Notes: generated from the letters alone by a model not told the origin. Positions 18,083 through 27,200 are shown, numbered from the stretch's first letter. The stretch is DNA of 64,000 nucleotides from JAKFWF01 sp031429105 (GCA_031429105.1 JANOYV010000079.1:19186-83185); one strand, 5' to 3'. Program-made: numbers and translations.

Positions 18083-18408
18083 TATCCTCCGAAGAATTCG
18101 TCATGCGCGCTCGAATTAACGACATGGCACTGACAACATGGATCGAAGCGGGCTGGTTGCTGCCGAGCGGTCACGAGAGAGCAAGAGAATTCAGCGAGAT
18201 TGATCTCGCACGGGCCATGTTTATCCGGGATCTCAGCCAAGACATTGGCTTGAATGAAGATGGGATATCCGTCACACTTGATCTTGTCGATCAGATCCAC
18301 GGAATTCGGCACGGCATGCGAGAGTTGCTGGACGCTATTCGTGTTCAACCCGCCGATACTCAGGTCGCTATCTTTTCTGCTGTCGATAAGGCAAGAGGGC
18401 GTGGATGA
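18079..18408 (+). CDS. cbpM: Chaperone modulator CbpM
   Basis: The start overlaps the cbpA stop (ATGA). The 109-residue protein resembles CbpM, a MerR-like helix-turn-helix fold protein that binds the CbpA J domain and inhibits it. Visible family features are ITTWIEAGWLLP-like TTWIEAGWLLP, FSEIDLARAMFIRDLSQDIGLNEDGI and a helical C-terminus (LVDQIHGIRHGMRELL). The position directly after a CbpA-type dnaJ strongly supports the call. Confidence 0.85.
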   Translation: MISSEEFVMRARINDMALTTWIEAGWLLPSGHERAREFSEIDLARAMFIRDLSQDIGLNEDGISVTLDLVDQIHGIRHGMRELLDAIRVQPADTQVAIFSAVDKARGRG

Positions 18409-18486
18409 AACAACGGGCTGCGGCCCGATAAGTCCCGCCGTTAGAATTTCACGCAAAATCTCTCGATCTCCGGAGATCAACGCGGT

Positions 18487-19179
18487 TCAAGGCACCAACA
18501 CGGCGGCGCCGTTGAACTGGCCGGCACGGAGGTCTGCGAGAGCAAGGTTTGCGTCCTTGAGCGGGTAGCTCTTAGTCGTGGTAATGATGCCGATTTTCGG
18601 CGCAAGGGCAAGGAAGTCTATCCCATCCTTGCGCGTGAGATTGGCGACCGACAATAGCTGACGCTCTTCCCATAGGATGTCATAGGGAAAGCGCGGGATG
18701 TCACTCATATGGATACCAGCACAAACGACCCGACCTCCTTTACGAACGGCTCGAAGTGCCACAGGAACAAGAGCTCCATCCGGCGCGAAGATGATGGCTG
18801 CATCGAGAGCCACGGGCGGCATCGTGCATGCCCCCCCGGCCCACTCCGCCCCTAGGCTTCTAGCAAATCGCTGGGTGTCAACGTCGTCCGGGCGTGTGAA
18901 TGCATATACCGAGCGACCTTGCCAACGTGCGATCTGAGCGACGATATGAGCTGCAGCGCCGAAGCCATACAGCCCGATTCTTTTTCCTTCACCGGCAATC
19001 ACCAGTGATCGCCAACCGATCAATCCAGCGCATAGAAGGGGAGCAAGCTCCACGTCGGTGCCGGTTTCGCCGAGCGGTACTCTGATCTGGTCCGGCCCAG
19101 GCTCACGATCAGGGAATTCCGACCATGAGAGCGGACTTTTCAGCTTGTTCAGCACCATCGCATGCACGGCGGTCTCCAA
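18487..19179 (-). pseudogene. Zinc alcohol dehydrogenase with in-frame loss of catalytic domain
   Basis: The 230-codon frame starts with a normal ADH N-terminus (AMVLNKLKSPLSWSEFPDRE, PGPDQIRV). It then jumps directly to PLGETGTDVELAPLLCAGLIGWRSL, a region normally about 100 residues further on. The segment with the CGVCRTDLH, GHEIVG and four-Cys zinc motifs is missing. The Rossmann part (GLYGFGAAAHIVAQIARWQG) and the rest are intact to the stop at 18487. The frame is open, but without catalytic and structural zinc ligands it cannot be an active alcohol dehydrogenase. It follows the NAD(P)H-hydrate epimerase relic. Confidence 0.75.
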
Positions 19180-19226
19180 CGCTGGGAATTCTGGATTTGA
19201 GATGTTGCAACACAGGTGGCAACAGT

Positions 19227-19699
19227 TCAGAATAATAGGTGACCCGGCTTCTTCCGAAAAAAGGTAACCGTGATCTCCGCAACTACCGCAGTGCCGCAGA
19301 CTTCACCGGTTTCACCATCGAGACCGGTTGGTACGTCGACAGCACAAACTCGTGTTTTCCGTTCTCTCAGTGAATCAATCGCCACGCCCGCGTTGCATGA
19401 TGAGCTGCAGAACCAGACAATGCCGAAGGTGACCCTAGCAGGGCGAGGCGAACAGGCCAACCTGCAGCTTGGAGGTGACGCGCGGCCACGAAGCCGTCGC
19501 CACCATCGTTGCCTAGCCCGCACAACGCCACGATTGATTGTCTTGGCCAGCGTCGCTGCACAGCGTTAGCGACCGCGGTGCCCGCGGCCTCCATCAGGTC
19601 AATACCGCATTTCCCCATTGCAATGCTTGCGTGGTCCGTAATGCTCATCTCTGACGGGGTGAGAAGTGCGCTATTATTTGGGCAGAACGCGCTCGCCAT
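19227..19699 (-). pseudogene. nnr: NAD(P)H-hydrate epimerase (YjeF N-domain) relic
   Basis: The frame from 19699 contains ALLTPSEMSITDHASIAMG and the glycine motif GLGNDGGDGFVAARHLQAAGW of YjeF/NnrE, which repairs hydrated NAD(P)H. It stops after the region GSAAHHATRAW. Similarity continues in another frame (VCAVDVPTGLDGETGEVCG, then ADITVTFF-like ITVTFFRKKPGHLLF), which ends at 19227. At least one frameshift and a C-terminal truncation (the NnrD kinase part) have therefore occurred. A box lies upstream at 19879. Confidence 0.8.
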
Positions 19700-19878
19700 C
19701 TTGCTGCTCTCAGTGTTGCAGGGCGACAATGCTCCCATAACCGTGCACGGCCAATCATCCCGAACAGCATCGCAACGGGTCGTCGGAATGGCGAAGACAC
19801 GAGTCACCGGTTGCCCGCTGCGGCCGTGCTTCGAGGCCTTGTCAACAAAAGCGCACGGGAACGCATCCAAGGCGAGTA

Positions 19879-19892
19879 TCGGAAAATACTCA
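19879..19892 (-). promoter_or_regulatory. FixJ-like box (TGAGTATTTTCCGA)
   Basis: Perfect match, 180 bp upstream of the nnr relic and in its orientation. It forms a divergent pair with the box at 19982. Confidence 0.65.
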
Positions 19893-19981
19893 CAAGTCAT
19901 CGAAGATGAAAAAATACCGTGTCGGAGCCGAGCGAAGGTTATGGTTTTGGCATGGGCATCAGCATTTTCCCGGAGACGCCA

Positions 19982-19995
19982 TGAGTCATTTCCGA
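19982..19995 (+). promoter_or_regulatory. FixJ-like box (TGAGTCATTTCCGA)
   Basis: One mismatch (C for A at position 6). It lies about 70-85 bp upstream of the BON copy 2 gene and points to it. Confidence 0.6.
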
Positions 19996-20065
19996 GTCTA
20001 ACTTTCCGTTGCCCGACGAAGCACAGCTGCCACGTGAATCAACCCGCAACCCGAGTGGAGTTCCC

Positions 20066-20707
20066 ATGACGGATTAAACGTTGAAGCAAAGCGTACTAGA
20101 CGAACTCAATCGGGAGCCGAGCATCAAGGCTGCTCCTATCGCCGTAAATGCCCGAGATGGTGTGGTCACACTGACCGGTCATATCGACAGTTGTGCCGAG
20201 AAGTGGGCGGCGGAACGCGTATCAGGCGTCAAGGCGGTCGCCGAGGAGCTGGAAGTTCGCTCTCCCTTTAGTGTCGGACGCGGAGACGATGGCATTGCTA
20301 GGTGCGCAGTTCAAATGCTGTCATGGGACGTGTCCGTGCTGAAAGATAGTGTGCAAGTCAAGGTCGAGAAGGGGTGGGTCACCCTCACTGGTGACGTCAA
20401 CTGGTTCTACCAAAAGCACAATGCCGAGGCCGATATTCGCAAACTCCATGGAGTTGTCGGAGTGAGCAATGAGATCGTGATCAAGCCGAGCGTTCACCCT
20501 TCCGACGTGAGCGGCAAGATTGAAACAGCGTTCGGTCGAAATGCGCAGATTGAAGCAAAAAGCATAACCGTAACAACGGACGGCGGCAAGGTAACTCTCA
20601 AGGATAACGTCGATAGTTTCCATGAGAGAAATTTGGCGGCCAACACCGCTTGGTCTGCTCCGGGCGTGACGATGGTCGAGAACTTGGTAACCGTCAACTG
20701 CCGTTGA
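20066..20707 (+). CDS. BON-domain stress protein (copy 2), nonsense at codon 4
   Basis: The ancestral start is clear by comparison with copy 3: GGAG, then ATG at 20066, codons for Thr and Asp, and a TAA where copy 3 has AAA (Lys). Translation could restart at the in-phase TTG at 20081, giving a 208-residue protein with three BON domains (GVVTLTGHI, GWVTLTGDV, GKVTLKDNV). A four-residue deletion has also removed part of the first domain (ERVSGVKAV against ERAASRVSGVKAL). The last 180 residues look intact. Whether protein is made is uncertain. The box at 19982 is upstream. Confidence 0.6.
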
Positions 20708-20881
20708 TCCATCAGCCAGGGCGATCGCTTGAGAAAGCAGGTTGCGAAATTGACAAAGGAGCTGGAATTGCATCTCGTTACGCGCTGCAGGCAACTCTTC
20801 GATTCATTGGTTCCACAACGATATCGGCGTTGCATGGCGGAATGGCCGCGACAGGGTAATCAAATCTGGCGTTGACACTCG

Positions 20882-21751
20882 TTAACCGACAAGCTGTTTG
20901 CGAAGCGCCTGCAATTCGCGACGGCGTTCGGCGTTTGCCCTAGGGTACGCCATGTCCAATCCATCCAGGGAGTTGATCACAATTTTGGAAACGATCAACC
21001 GGGCTGTTTCCTTATCGTCGGCCGGCACAATGTACCAGGGCGCGTCCTCTCGGCTGGTCGCACTCAAACACTGTCCATACGCAAGTGCATATTCCTTCCA
21101 GAATTTTCGCTCCTCAACATCAGCCGCGCTGAACTTCCAATTCTTGTCAGGCTCATCGATTCGCGCCAAAAGGCGCTTCTTCTGTTCGTCTCTTGAGATA
21201 TGAAGAAAAAACTTGATGACACGTGTTCCATTGCTGTGAAGATGTCGCTCCAGATGGACGATCGAACGGTATCGATCATGCCAAACCTTCTTCCCTTTGA
21301 GATGGGCGTCAGGCAAGCCTTCCCCAGATAGAATCTCTGGGTGCACGCGCGCGATCAGCACCTCTTCATAATACGAGCGATTAAATATGCCGATCCGGCC
21401 GCGCTCCGGCAGATCCCGTGTCGTGCGCCACAGGAAATCGTGTTGGAGCTCGGCAGCACTTGGATGTTTGAAGCTGGTGACTTGGCAGCCCTGAGCATTT
21501 ACACCGGACATGACGTGCTTGATGACACCATCCTTGCCAGACGTGTCCATGCCTTGGAAAATCAGGAGAACGGCATAGCAGTTCGACGCGTAGAGGAGTT
21601 GCTGCAGCGCCCCCAATTGCACAATATGTTCAGCTGCTAGCTCTGCGAGTCGTTTCGGGGACGCGTCTGACGGGTTCACTTTGGTTGGCCATTTTCGAAG
21701 ATCGACGTCGGAGTTGTGGGAAACGCGGTAGTCGTCGGAATTGATTTTCAT
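20882..21751 (-). CDS. ppk2: Polyphosphate kinase 2 family protein
   Basis: The ATG at 21751 gives 289 residues starting MKINSDDYRV; the frame extends to 21790 without family similarity. PPK2 enzymes transfer phosphate between polyphosphate and AMP, ADP or other nucleotides. The Walker A motif GMDTSGKDG is at residues 67-75. The Walker B-like NRSYYEEVLIARVHP replaces the usual DRS with NRS. The lid sequence EERKFWKEY comes later. The length and the YYEE motif fit the group related to polyphosphate:AMP/ADP phosphotransferases. It lies about 110 bp downstream of lon on the same strand, possibly in one transcript with hsp20 and lon. Confidence 0.88.
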   Translation of the reverse strand: MKINSDDYRVSHNSDVDLRKWPTKVNPSDASPKRLAELAAEHIVQLGALQQLLYASNCYAVLLIFQGMDTSGKDGVIKHVMSGVNAQGCQVTSFKHPSAAELQHDFLWRTTRDLPERGRIGIFNRSYYEEVLIARVHPEILSGEGLPDAHLKGKKVWHDRYRSIVHLERHLHSNGTRVIKFFLHISRDEQKKRLLARIDEPDKNWKFSAADVEERKFWKEYALAYGQCLSATSREDAPWYIVPADDKETARLIVSKIVINSLDGLDMAYPRANAERRRELQALRKQLVG

Positions 21752-21862
21752 GTTCACACTCAATACGCGCGCGCTGTGCAAGCGATCCATCCCGCCCTTA
21801 TAGTTTACGGTGTCATCACTTCGGGACCGTCGCGACGCTCAACGCGTTGGCTTCGCAACCAC

Positions 21863-24298
21863 TCAGGCGGCTTTGGCATCCCTCGGCGGCGGCAGCCCAA
21901 TGACGCTGGGCGCGCCGATCAGTGCGGCCTCAACAGCTTGGTCGGCGCGTTCAAGCCAGATGAACTCAAGCCGTTTGCGAACATCTTCGGAAATGTCATC
22001 GAAATCGCGGCGGTTACGGGCGGGTAATAGAACGCGCGTGATGCCGGCACGGGCCGCTGCGGCAACTTTCTCCTTAATGCCGCCCACGGGCAGCACCAAA
22101 CCGCGCAAACTGATTTCACCCGTCATAGCGGTGTCGCCGCGCACCGTGCGTGCCGTAAGCAACGAGACCAGTGCCGTAAACATGGCAACGCCAGCGCTCG
22201 GCCCGTCTTTTGGTGTGGCGCCGGCCGGAACGTGGATGTGGATATCACTCTTTTCATACAGTTGACCATCGATGCCGAGTGCCTCAGAGCGGCTCTTGAC
22301 CAAACTGAGGGCTGCCTGCGCACTCTCGCGCATCACGTCGCCGAGCTGCCCTGTGAGGATCAATCGGCCGCTCCCGGGCGAACGCGTCGCCTCGATAAAA
22401 AGAATGTCGCCGCCAGAGGGCGTCCACGCAAGGCCGGTCGCCACACCTGGTACGCTTGTGCGCAAGGCAACTTCGCTCTCAAAACGCGGCGGACCCAAAA
22501 TCTGCGCGAGGTCGTCGGCCGCAACGCGCAATTTATCCGTGGCACCGTCTGCAACCCGCACAGCCGCATGGCGCAGCGTTTTGCCGATCTCGCGCTCAAG
22601 ATTGCGAACGCCCGCTTCGCGTGTGTAGTCGTGGATGATGGTGCTGAGTGCCGCGTCCTCGATCTCGACCATGTCGGGCGTCAAGCCATTGGCCCCGAAT
22701 TGGCGTGGCACGAGGTAGCGCTTGGCAATTTCCAGCTTTTCTTCCTCGGTATAGCTAGAGAGTTCGATCACTTCCATGCGGTCGCGCAAAGGTCCCGACA
22801 CTGTCTCCATTTGATTGGCGGTGGCGATGAACACGACACGGCTCAGGTCGAACGGCACTGCCAGGTAGTTGTCCCTGAACGTATTGTTCTGTTCGGGATC
22901 GAGCACTTCGAGAAGTGCCGCCCCGGGATCGCCGTGCATACCGGCACCGAGCTTGTCGATTTCGTCAATCAGCATCACGCAATTGCGTGTACCAGCCTTT
23001 TGGATCGCTTGAATGATATTGCCCGGCAGCGCCCCGATGTAGGTACGCCGATGCCCGCGAATCTCAGCTTCATCATGCACACCGCCCAAACTGACGCGGA
23101 CGAATTTGCGGTTCATAGCCCGAGCGATCGACTGACCGAGCGACGTCTTGCCGACGCCGGGTGGGCCAACGAAGCAGAGGATTGGGGCTTTGCCATTCGG
23201 AGCAAGCTTGCGCACGGCCAGGTACTCGACGATGCGTCGCTTGATCTTGAGAAGACCGTAATGGTCGACGTCCAAAACGCGCCGCGCCTCGTTCAAATCG
23301 ATCGGAACTTCCTCGGGGAGAGCCCATGGAAGCTCCGTCAACCGGTCAAGGTAAGCGCGGATCATGCCGTGCTCCGGGGACGCTTCTGGCATCCGTTCAA
23401 GCCGCCGCAATTCCTTCCGCGCCTTCTCCTCGACGTCAGCCGGCATGTTTGATTTCGAGATCGCTTCGCTGATGCCGGCGATGGCAGCACCCTGCCCGCC
23501 GTCCTCGCCGAGTTGGCGTTGGATGGCCGCCATTTGCTCGCGAAGGATGATTTCGCTCTGACGCTGATCGAGCGATGCTTTCGTTTGCCGGCCGATTTCC
23601 TGCGTGATGCGCAGCACCTCGATGCGCTGTGCCAACAGCCGCGTGACCTTGTCCATGCGCGCGGAAATATCGATTGTCTCGAGAAGGTCTTGTTTTTCCT
23701 CGGGCTTCACATCCAGGTGCGACGCCGCTAGGTCAGCCAACGCCGACGCGGATGTCATGGCCTGCACCATCCCAATCAGTTCCGTTGGTGCCTGCGGCAT
23801 GAGCTCCAGCGCCTCACCGGCAAGCTGCTTCAGATACACGAAGCGCGCTTCGATCTCGGGCGATTGCAGTTCAGATTCATCAATCTGTCGGACGCGCGCC
23901 AGTAGATACGACTCATTCTCCTCGAACGCTATGACCTGAAATCGTTTCGATCCCTGACAGACGAGATGATGCATGCCGTCCGGGGTCGTCACCAAACGCA
24001 AAATGTTCGCCGTTGTCCCCATGGTGTGCAGATCGGCCCCGACGGGGTCGGCGGTCTGATCGTCGCGCTGCATAATGATCCCGACTGGTCTCCCATTGCG
24101 GACGGCGTGCTGGACGGCTGCCATGGACCCTTCGCGGCCGACCGTGACAGGCACAACCATGCCCGGAAACAGGACCATGCCACGGACCGGCAGGATGATC
24201 AGCGGATCGGATGCGAGAACCGGCGCCGCCGCCGCATGTTGCTGCGTCGGGAGCGTGTGACCAACCGTTGAATCTGAATTTTCAATTTTATCGGTCAT
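21863..24298 (-). CDS. lon: ATP-dependent protease Lon
   Basis: The 811-residue protein is a full-length Lon (endopeptidase La), a cytoplasmic AAA+ protease that degrades misfolded and regulatory proteins. The N-terminal LON domain (residues 30-230, ILPVRGMVLFPGMVVPV) is followed by a coiled coil. The AAA+ module has Walker A GPPGVGKT near 381 and Walker B VMLIDEIDKLG. The protease domain has the catalytic Ser in PKDGPSAG near 698 and the catalytic Lys in GGIKEK near 742. It starts 15 bp after the hsp20 stop. It is probably an extra, stress-linked copy, as Lon is usually also encoded near clpX. Confidence 0.95.
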   Translation of the reverse strand: MTDKIENSDSTVGHTLPTQQHAAAAPVLASDPLIILPVRGMVLFPGMVVPVTVGREGSMAAVQHAVRNGRPVGIIMQRDDQTADPVGADLHTMGTTANILRLVTTPDGMHHLVCQGSKRFQVIAFEENESYLLARVRQIDESELQSPEIEARFVYLKQLAGEALELMPQAPTELIGMVQAMTSASALADLAASHLDVKPEEKQDLLETIDISARMDKVTRLLAQRIEVLRITQEIGRQTKASLDQRQSEIILREQMAAIQRQLGEDGGQGAAIAGISEAISKSNMPADVEEKARKELRRLERMPEASPEHGMIRAYLDRLTELPWALPEEVPIDLNEARRVLDVDHYGLLKIKRRIVEYLAVRKLAPNGKAPILCFVGPPGVGKTSLGQSIARAMNRKFVRVSLGGVHDEAEIRGHRRTYIGALPGNIIQAIQKAGTRNCVMLIDEIDKLGAGMHGDPGAALLEVLDPEQNNTFRDNYLAVPFDLSRVVFIATANQMETVSGPLRDRMEVIELSSYTEEEKLEIAKRYLVPRQFGANGLTPDMVEIEDAALSTIIHDYTREAGVRNLEREIGKTLRHAAVRVADGATDKLRVAADDLAQILGPPRFESEVALRTSVPGVATGLAWTPSGGDILFIEATRSPGSGRLILTGQLGDVMRESAQAALSLVKSRSEALGIDGQLYEKSDIHIHVPAGATPKDGPSAGVAMFTALVSLLTARTVRGDTAMTGEISLRGLVLPVGGIKEKVAAAARAGITRVLLPARNRRDFDDISEDVRKRLEFIWLERADQAVEAALIGAPSVIGLPPPRDAKAA

Positions 24299-24313
24299 GT
24301 AAAGTTTCCACTA

Positions 24314-24730
24314 CTAATGGTTCTTGGTCAGGGTCACGATCAGACACCCGTTGGCCGTTGCGCTTTGCACGTCTGCGTACTGACCTGCTGGCAGTGGAAC
24401 GCGACGCGCGAAACGGCCGTGCGGCAGCTCAAGACGATGGATGATGGCATCATGCAAGGTCTCCGGCAGCGTTCGTTCCCCGCCAACAAGCAGCGTATTG
24501 CCGTCGATCTGCGCACCAATAGTTTTTGGATCGACGCCGGGCAGGGCGACGAAGATGTAGACATGGTCACTGGTCTCGATCACGTCGACCGGTGGCTCCC
24601 AAACGGCAGCGTGGCTCTGCTGCCAGGCAACATGAAAAAATTGATGCTGCAGCCGCTCCGAGCGCGCTAGCAGCGCGCATGCTTCCGGCCACATCCACCC
24701 GTTCGTGTTCGGTCGTGACATTCGAGGCAT
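24314..24730 (-). CDS. Small heat shock protein, Hsp20 family
   Basis: The 138-residue protein has an alpha-crystallin domain from about residue 45 to the end (PPVDVIETSDHVYIFVALPG, then LPHGRFARRVPLP and NGCLIVTL). It lacks the usual C-terminal I-x-I tail, ending in VTLTKNH. Hsp20 proteins hold unfolding proteins for refolding by DnaK. The gene is directly upstream of lon, so the two are probably co-transcribed. A box lies at 24871, with TATTAT 27 bp downstream of it. Confidence 0.9.
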   Translation of the reverse strand: MPRMSRPNTNGWMWPEACALLARSERLQHQFFHVAWQQSHAAVWEPPVDVIETSDHVYIFVALPGVDPKTIGAQIDGNTLLVGGERTLPETLHDAIIHRLELPHGRFARRVPLPAGQYADVQSATANGCLIVTLTKNH

Positions 24731-24837
24731 CCTTGATCGTTCCCTGCACCAACATCAACGCGTTCCAGCGCCTCAAGCGCGCAATCCGAGCGCGGGGCAG
24801 CGCGTGCGGTTGACGGCCCCAGGTCTCATTTATCCCG

Positions 24838-24884
24838 ATAATACCCACATGTTGTCGCCCGACCGTAGGTTCGGAAACTACTCA
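24838..24884 (-). promoter_or_regulatory. FixJ-like box plus -10 element for hsp20-lon
   Basis: The box TGAGTAGTTTCCGA (24871-24884) is perfect. TATTAT lies 27 bp downstream at 24838-24843. The hsp20 start is 141 bp from the box. Confidence 0.7.
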
Positions 24885-24983
24885 GGATTGCCGCGACAGA
24901 AGATCAATTAAACTGATACCGATTTTGTAGAGCACGCGCGCATCGGCGAGGTTCTCAAACGTCAAACGGGACGAAAAGATAAT

Positions 24984-25029
24984 TAGGTATTTTCCGACCC
25001 TTGCCGGGTGGAGCTAATGTTCCTAGCTA
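24984..25029 (+). promoter_or_regulatory. FixJ-like box for BON copy 3
   Basis: TAGGTATTTTCCGA (24984-24997) has two mismatches in the left half. A TAGCTA sequence follows 26 bp later at 25024-25029. The start of the BON gene is about 147 bp from the box. Confidence 0.55.
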
Positions 25030-25144
25030 CAATCAACATCGGCTGAGCTCAAAATCTCAAGCTAAAACGCGCTGCCCGTCCAGCAATCTCGCGCTTCTGG
25101 GTGGGTTTACTCAAAGCGAGACACCATAACCTAAGGACATGCAA

Positions 25145-25792
25145 ATGACCGACAAACCATTGAAGCAGAGCGTTCTCAATGAACTCGCCTGGGAGCCAAG
25201 CGTCAACGCCGCGCATATCGGTGTGACAGCTCATGATGGCGTGGTAACGCTCACCGGGCACGTTGCTACCTTCCCTGAGAAGTGGGCTGCTGAGCGTGCC
25301 GCGTCGCGCGTGTCCGGAGTGAAAGCGCTCGCGGAAGAGATCGAAGTTCACTACTATGACGATACAAGAATTACGGACGAAGAAATCGGCAAGCGGGCGC
25401 TTCAACAGCTTTCTTGGGACGTCTCGGTCCCTGATGACAAGCTGAAGGTCAAGGTCGAAAAAGGCTTCGTAACGCTCACGGGCAATGTCGACTGGTTCTA
25501 TCAGAAGCATAACGCCGAAGCCAACGTCCGTAGGCTCGCGGGCGTTATCGGGGTCACGAACAACATTGTGATCAAACCGGCTGTCGTCGCCTCGGATGTC
25601 CGCAATAAGATTGTCGCAGCGTTCGGACGCAATGCCGAGATCGACGCCAACGATGTTGTTGTCACGGCTGACGGTGGCAAGGTCACCTTGAAGGGCGATG
25701 TTGACAGCTACTCGGAGCGTTGGCTTGCTCAATCTACGGCTTGGTCCGCGCCGGGTGTAACGCAGGTTGAGAACCTGCTCACAGTGAATTGA
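25145..25792 (+). CDS. BON-domain stress protein (copy 3)
   Basis: The second of two close ATGs (25145) has better spacing to AAGGA and gives 215 residues beginning MTDKPLKQ. Three BON domains follow one another, with GVVTLTGHV, GFVTLTGNV and GKVTLKGDV as their Gly-strand motifs. It is the intact relative of copy 2 and is more distant from copy 1. No signal peptide is visible, so it probably acts in the cytoplasm. A strong hairpin follows the stop at 25803. Confidence 0.88.
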   Translation: MTDKPLKQSVLNELAWEPSVNAAHIGVTAHDGVVTLTGHVATFPEKWAAERAASRVSGVKALAEEIEVHYYDDTRITDEEIGKRALQQLSWDVSVPDDKLKVKVEKGFVTLTGNVDWFYQKHNAEANVRRLAGVIGVTNNIVIKPAVVASDVRNKIVAAFGRNAEIDANDVVVTADGGKVTLKGDVDSYSERWLAQSTAWSAPGVTQVENLLTVN

Positions 25793-25802
25793 AGCCCCAG
25801 AA

Positions 25803-25830
25803 AGACGACCCGAGTTCACTCGGGTCGTCT
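25803..25830. terminator. Perfect 12-bp hairpin after BON copy 3
   Basis: AGACGACCCGAG and CTCGGGTCGTCT pair perfectly around a TTCA loop, 11 bp after the stop. No T run follows on the plus strand, although TTTCT follows on the minus strand. It may be a terminator or an RNA-stabilising stem. Confidence 0.6.
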
Positions 25831-25968
25831 CAGTCTACTCAATTGGCCTCGTTGGTGCATCTCAGCCGTCCAAAAAGGTTGATCGCCAAATACAGATGCG
25901 CACTGCGTGAACATGAATGCGGGAGCCGGATCGAGCCGCAACTGTTGCATTTTGCGTGAGATCAAACC

Positions 25969-26277
25969 ATGAAGGTTGTCGCAGAAATTTCGTTCGAAGG
26001 TCTGGAGCATTCTAACGCTCTCGCGGCTCTTATCGACGAGGATGCGGACAAACTCTGCGCGCATCAGAAACGCATAAGCTCGCTCCGTGTCGTGGTGTCA
26101 CGACCCCAACACCGTCACCACAAGGGAGACGTGTATCAGGTGCACATACATGCGACGGCACCTGATGTACCAGACGTCATCGTCACCCGCGAACTATCCG
26201 TAACAGTCGCGGATGACAATGTTTACGCCGCGTTCGGCGACGCATCTAGGACAGTGAACCAACAGCTTCAGGTGTAG
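25969..26277 (+). CDS. HPF/RaiA-like ribosome-associated protein, C-terminally truncated
   Basis: The 102-residue product starts MKVVAEISFEGLEHSNALAA and contains VVVSRPQHRHHKGDVYQVHI, the pattern of the sigma-54 modulation/HPF fold that silences ribosomes in resting cells. In related stress-cluster proteins, as I recall, this domain continues into a longer tail and a cold-shock domain. Here it stops after NQQLQV. The following 100 bp has a weak trace of such a domain (LHRRALDDFNRIQ in a plus-strand frame), which suggests truncation by a nonsense codon or frameshift. The core fold may still be functional. Confidence 0.7.
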   Translation: MKVVAEISFEGLEHSNALAALIDEDADKLCAHQKRISSLRVVVSRPQHRHHKGDVYQVHIHATAPDVPDVIVTRELSVTVADDNVYAAFGDASRTVNQQLQV

Positions 26278-26390
26278 TTGGCAAAAGGCACGGCTAACAC
26301 TCTTGTATTGCATCGAAGGGCCCTGGACGACTTTAATCGGATCCAGGCTTCCGGATTTGTTGTCCTGACAATTTTGAAAGTAACCTCTCA

Positions 26391-27200
26391 ATGCCCGGCA
26401 TCGCTGGCAGCTTTGAACGCCTCGCAGACGCGCCACGTATGCCAGCACTCTTTGTGGGGCACGGTTCGCCTATGAATGCAATCGAAGACAACGATTATAG
26501 TCGGTCTTGGCGGCGTATGGGAGCGGCGCTTCCACCTCCCGCCGCCATCCTATGCATCTCGGCTCACTGGCTGACCGCTGGGACGAGTAAGGTGAATGTA
26601 CTCGAGCATCCCCGCACGATTCACGACTTCAGCGGGTTCCCGTCGGAACTCTATGCCCAGAACTATCCGGCACCTGGAGCGCCAAACGTCGCTCGCGCAA
26701 CCGCTGATTTGGTGGATATTCATGCGATCGAGCCCGACCTTGAATGGGGGTTGGATCATGGGGCCTGGAGCTTTCTACTGCACATGTATCCCGGGGCGAA
26801 CATTCCTGTATTTCAGTTGTCTCTGGACTACAGCAAATCTCTTCGATCGCATTTCGACCTGGCCAAGCAGCTCAAACGTATGCGCGACAAAGGTGTGTTG
26901 ATCATCGGGAGCGGCAACTTGGTGCACAATCTCGGCACGATGACGTCGAACGCGAAGCCGTTCGAATGGGCCCTGGAATTCGACGACTTGATCGCAATGG
27001 CTGTTTTAAATCGGAACTACGAGGCGCTCGTTGAGGTGCAGTCACTTGAACCTCTAACCCGGCTTGCGCATCCAACGCTCGAACATTTCCTTCCGGTGCT
27101 CTATACGGTAGGAGTCGCCGACGAAAAGGATGAACTCACCTTTTTCAATGAGGCGTTCGAACTCGGTTCCATCTCAATGCGTTCGTTCATCTTGAAGTGA
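26391..27200 (+). CDS. DODA-type extradiol ring-cleavage dioxygenase family protein
   Basis: The 269-residue protein belongs to the LigB-like class III extradiol family, close to YgiD/4,5-DOPA dioxygenase. Visible signs are the N-terminal PALFVGHGSPMNAIED (metal His), ILCISAHWLT with a second metal His, the loop DHGAWSFL, and IIGSGNLVHNLG near residue 170. Family members cleave catechols or act on aldehydes with Fe2+ or Zn2+. The substrate here is unknown. It is the first part of a plus-strand pair with the HPF-like gene and has no box directly upstream. The start at 26391 follows a weak ribosome site. Confidence 0.85.
   Translation: MPGIAGSFERLADAPRMPALFVGHGSPMNAIEDNDYSRSWRRMGAALPPPAAILCISAHWLTAGTSKVNVLEHPRTIHDFSGFPSELYAQNYPAPGAPNVARATADLVDIHAIEPDLEWGLDHGAWSFLLHMYPGANIPVFQLSLDYSKSLRSHFDLAKQLKRMRDKGVLIIGSGNLVHNLGTMTSNAKPFEWALEFDDLIAMAVLNRNYEALVEVQSLEPLTRLAHPTLEHFLPVLYTVGVADEKDELTFFNEAFELGSISMRSFILK

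Larger units (their letters stand above)
24731..25144. other. Divergent intergenic region with two boxes
   Basis: It separates hsp20 (minus) from BON copy 3 (plus). It carries one box for each side (24871 and 24984) and no gene. Confidence 0.65.

Noticed and set aside
22232..23452. Long 406-codon plus-strand frame opposite lon
   Set aside because: It lies wholly antisense to the conserved lon gene and has no family features; it arises from lon codon bias.
25803..25830. CRISPR-like or transposon end
   Set aside because: It is a single perfect hairpin without repeats nearby; a terminator-like stem is the simpler reading. No CRISPR array is seen anywhere in the window.
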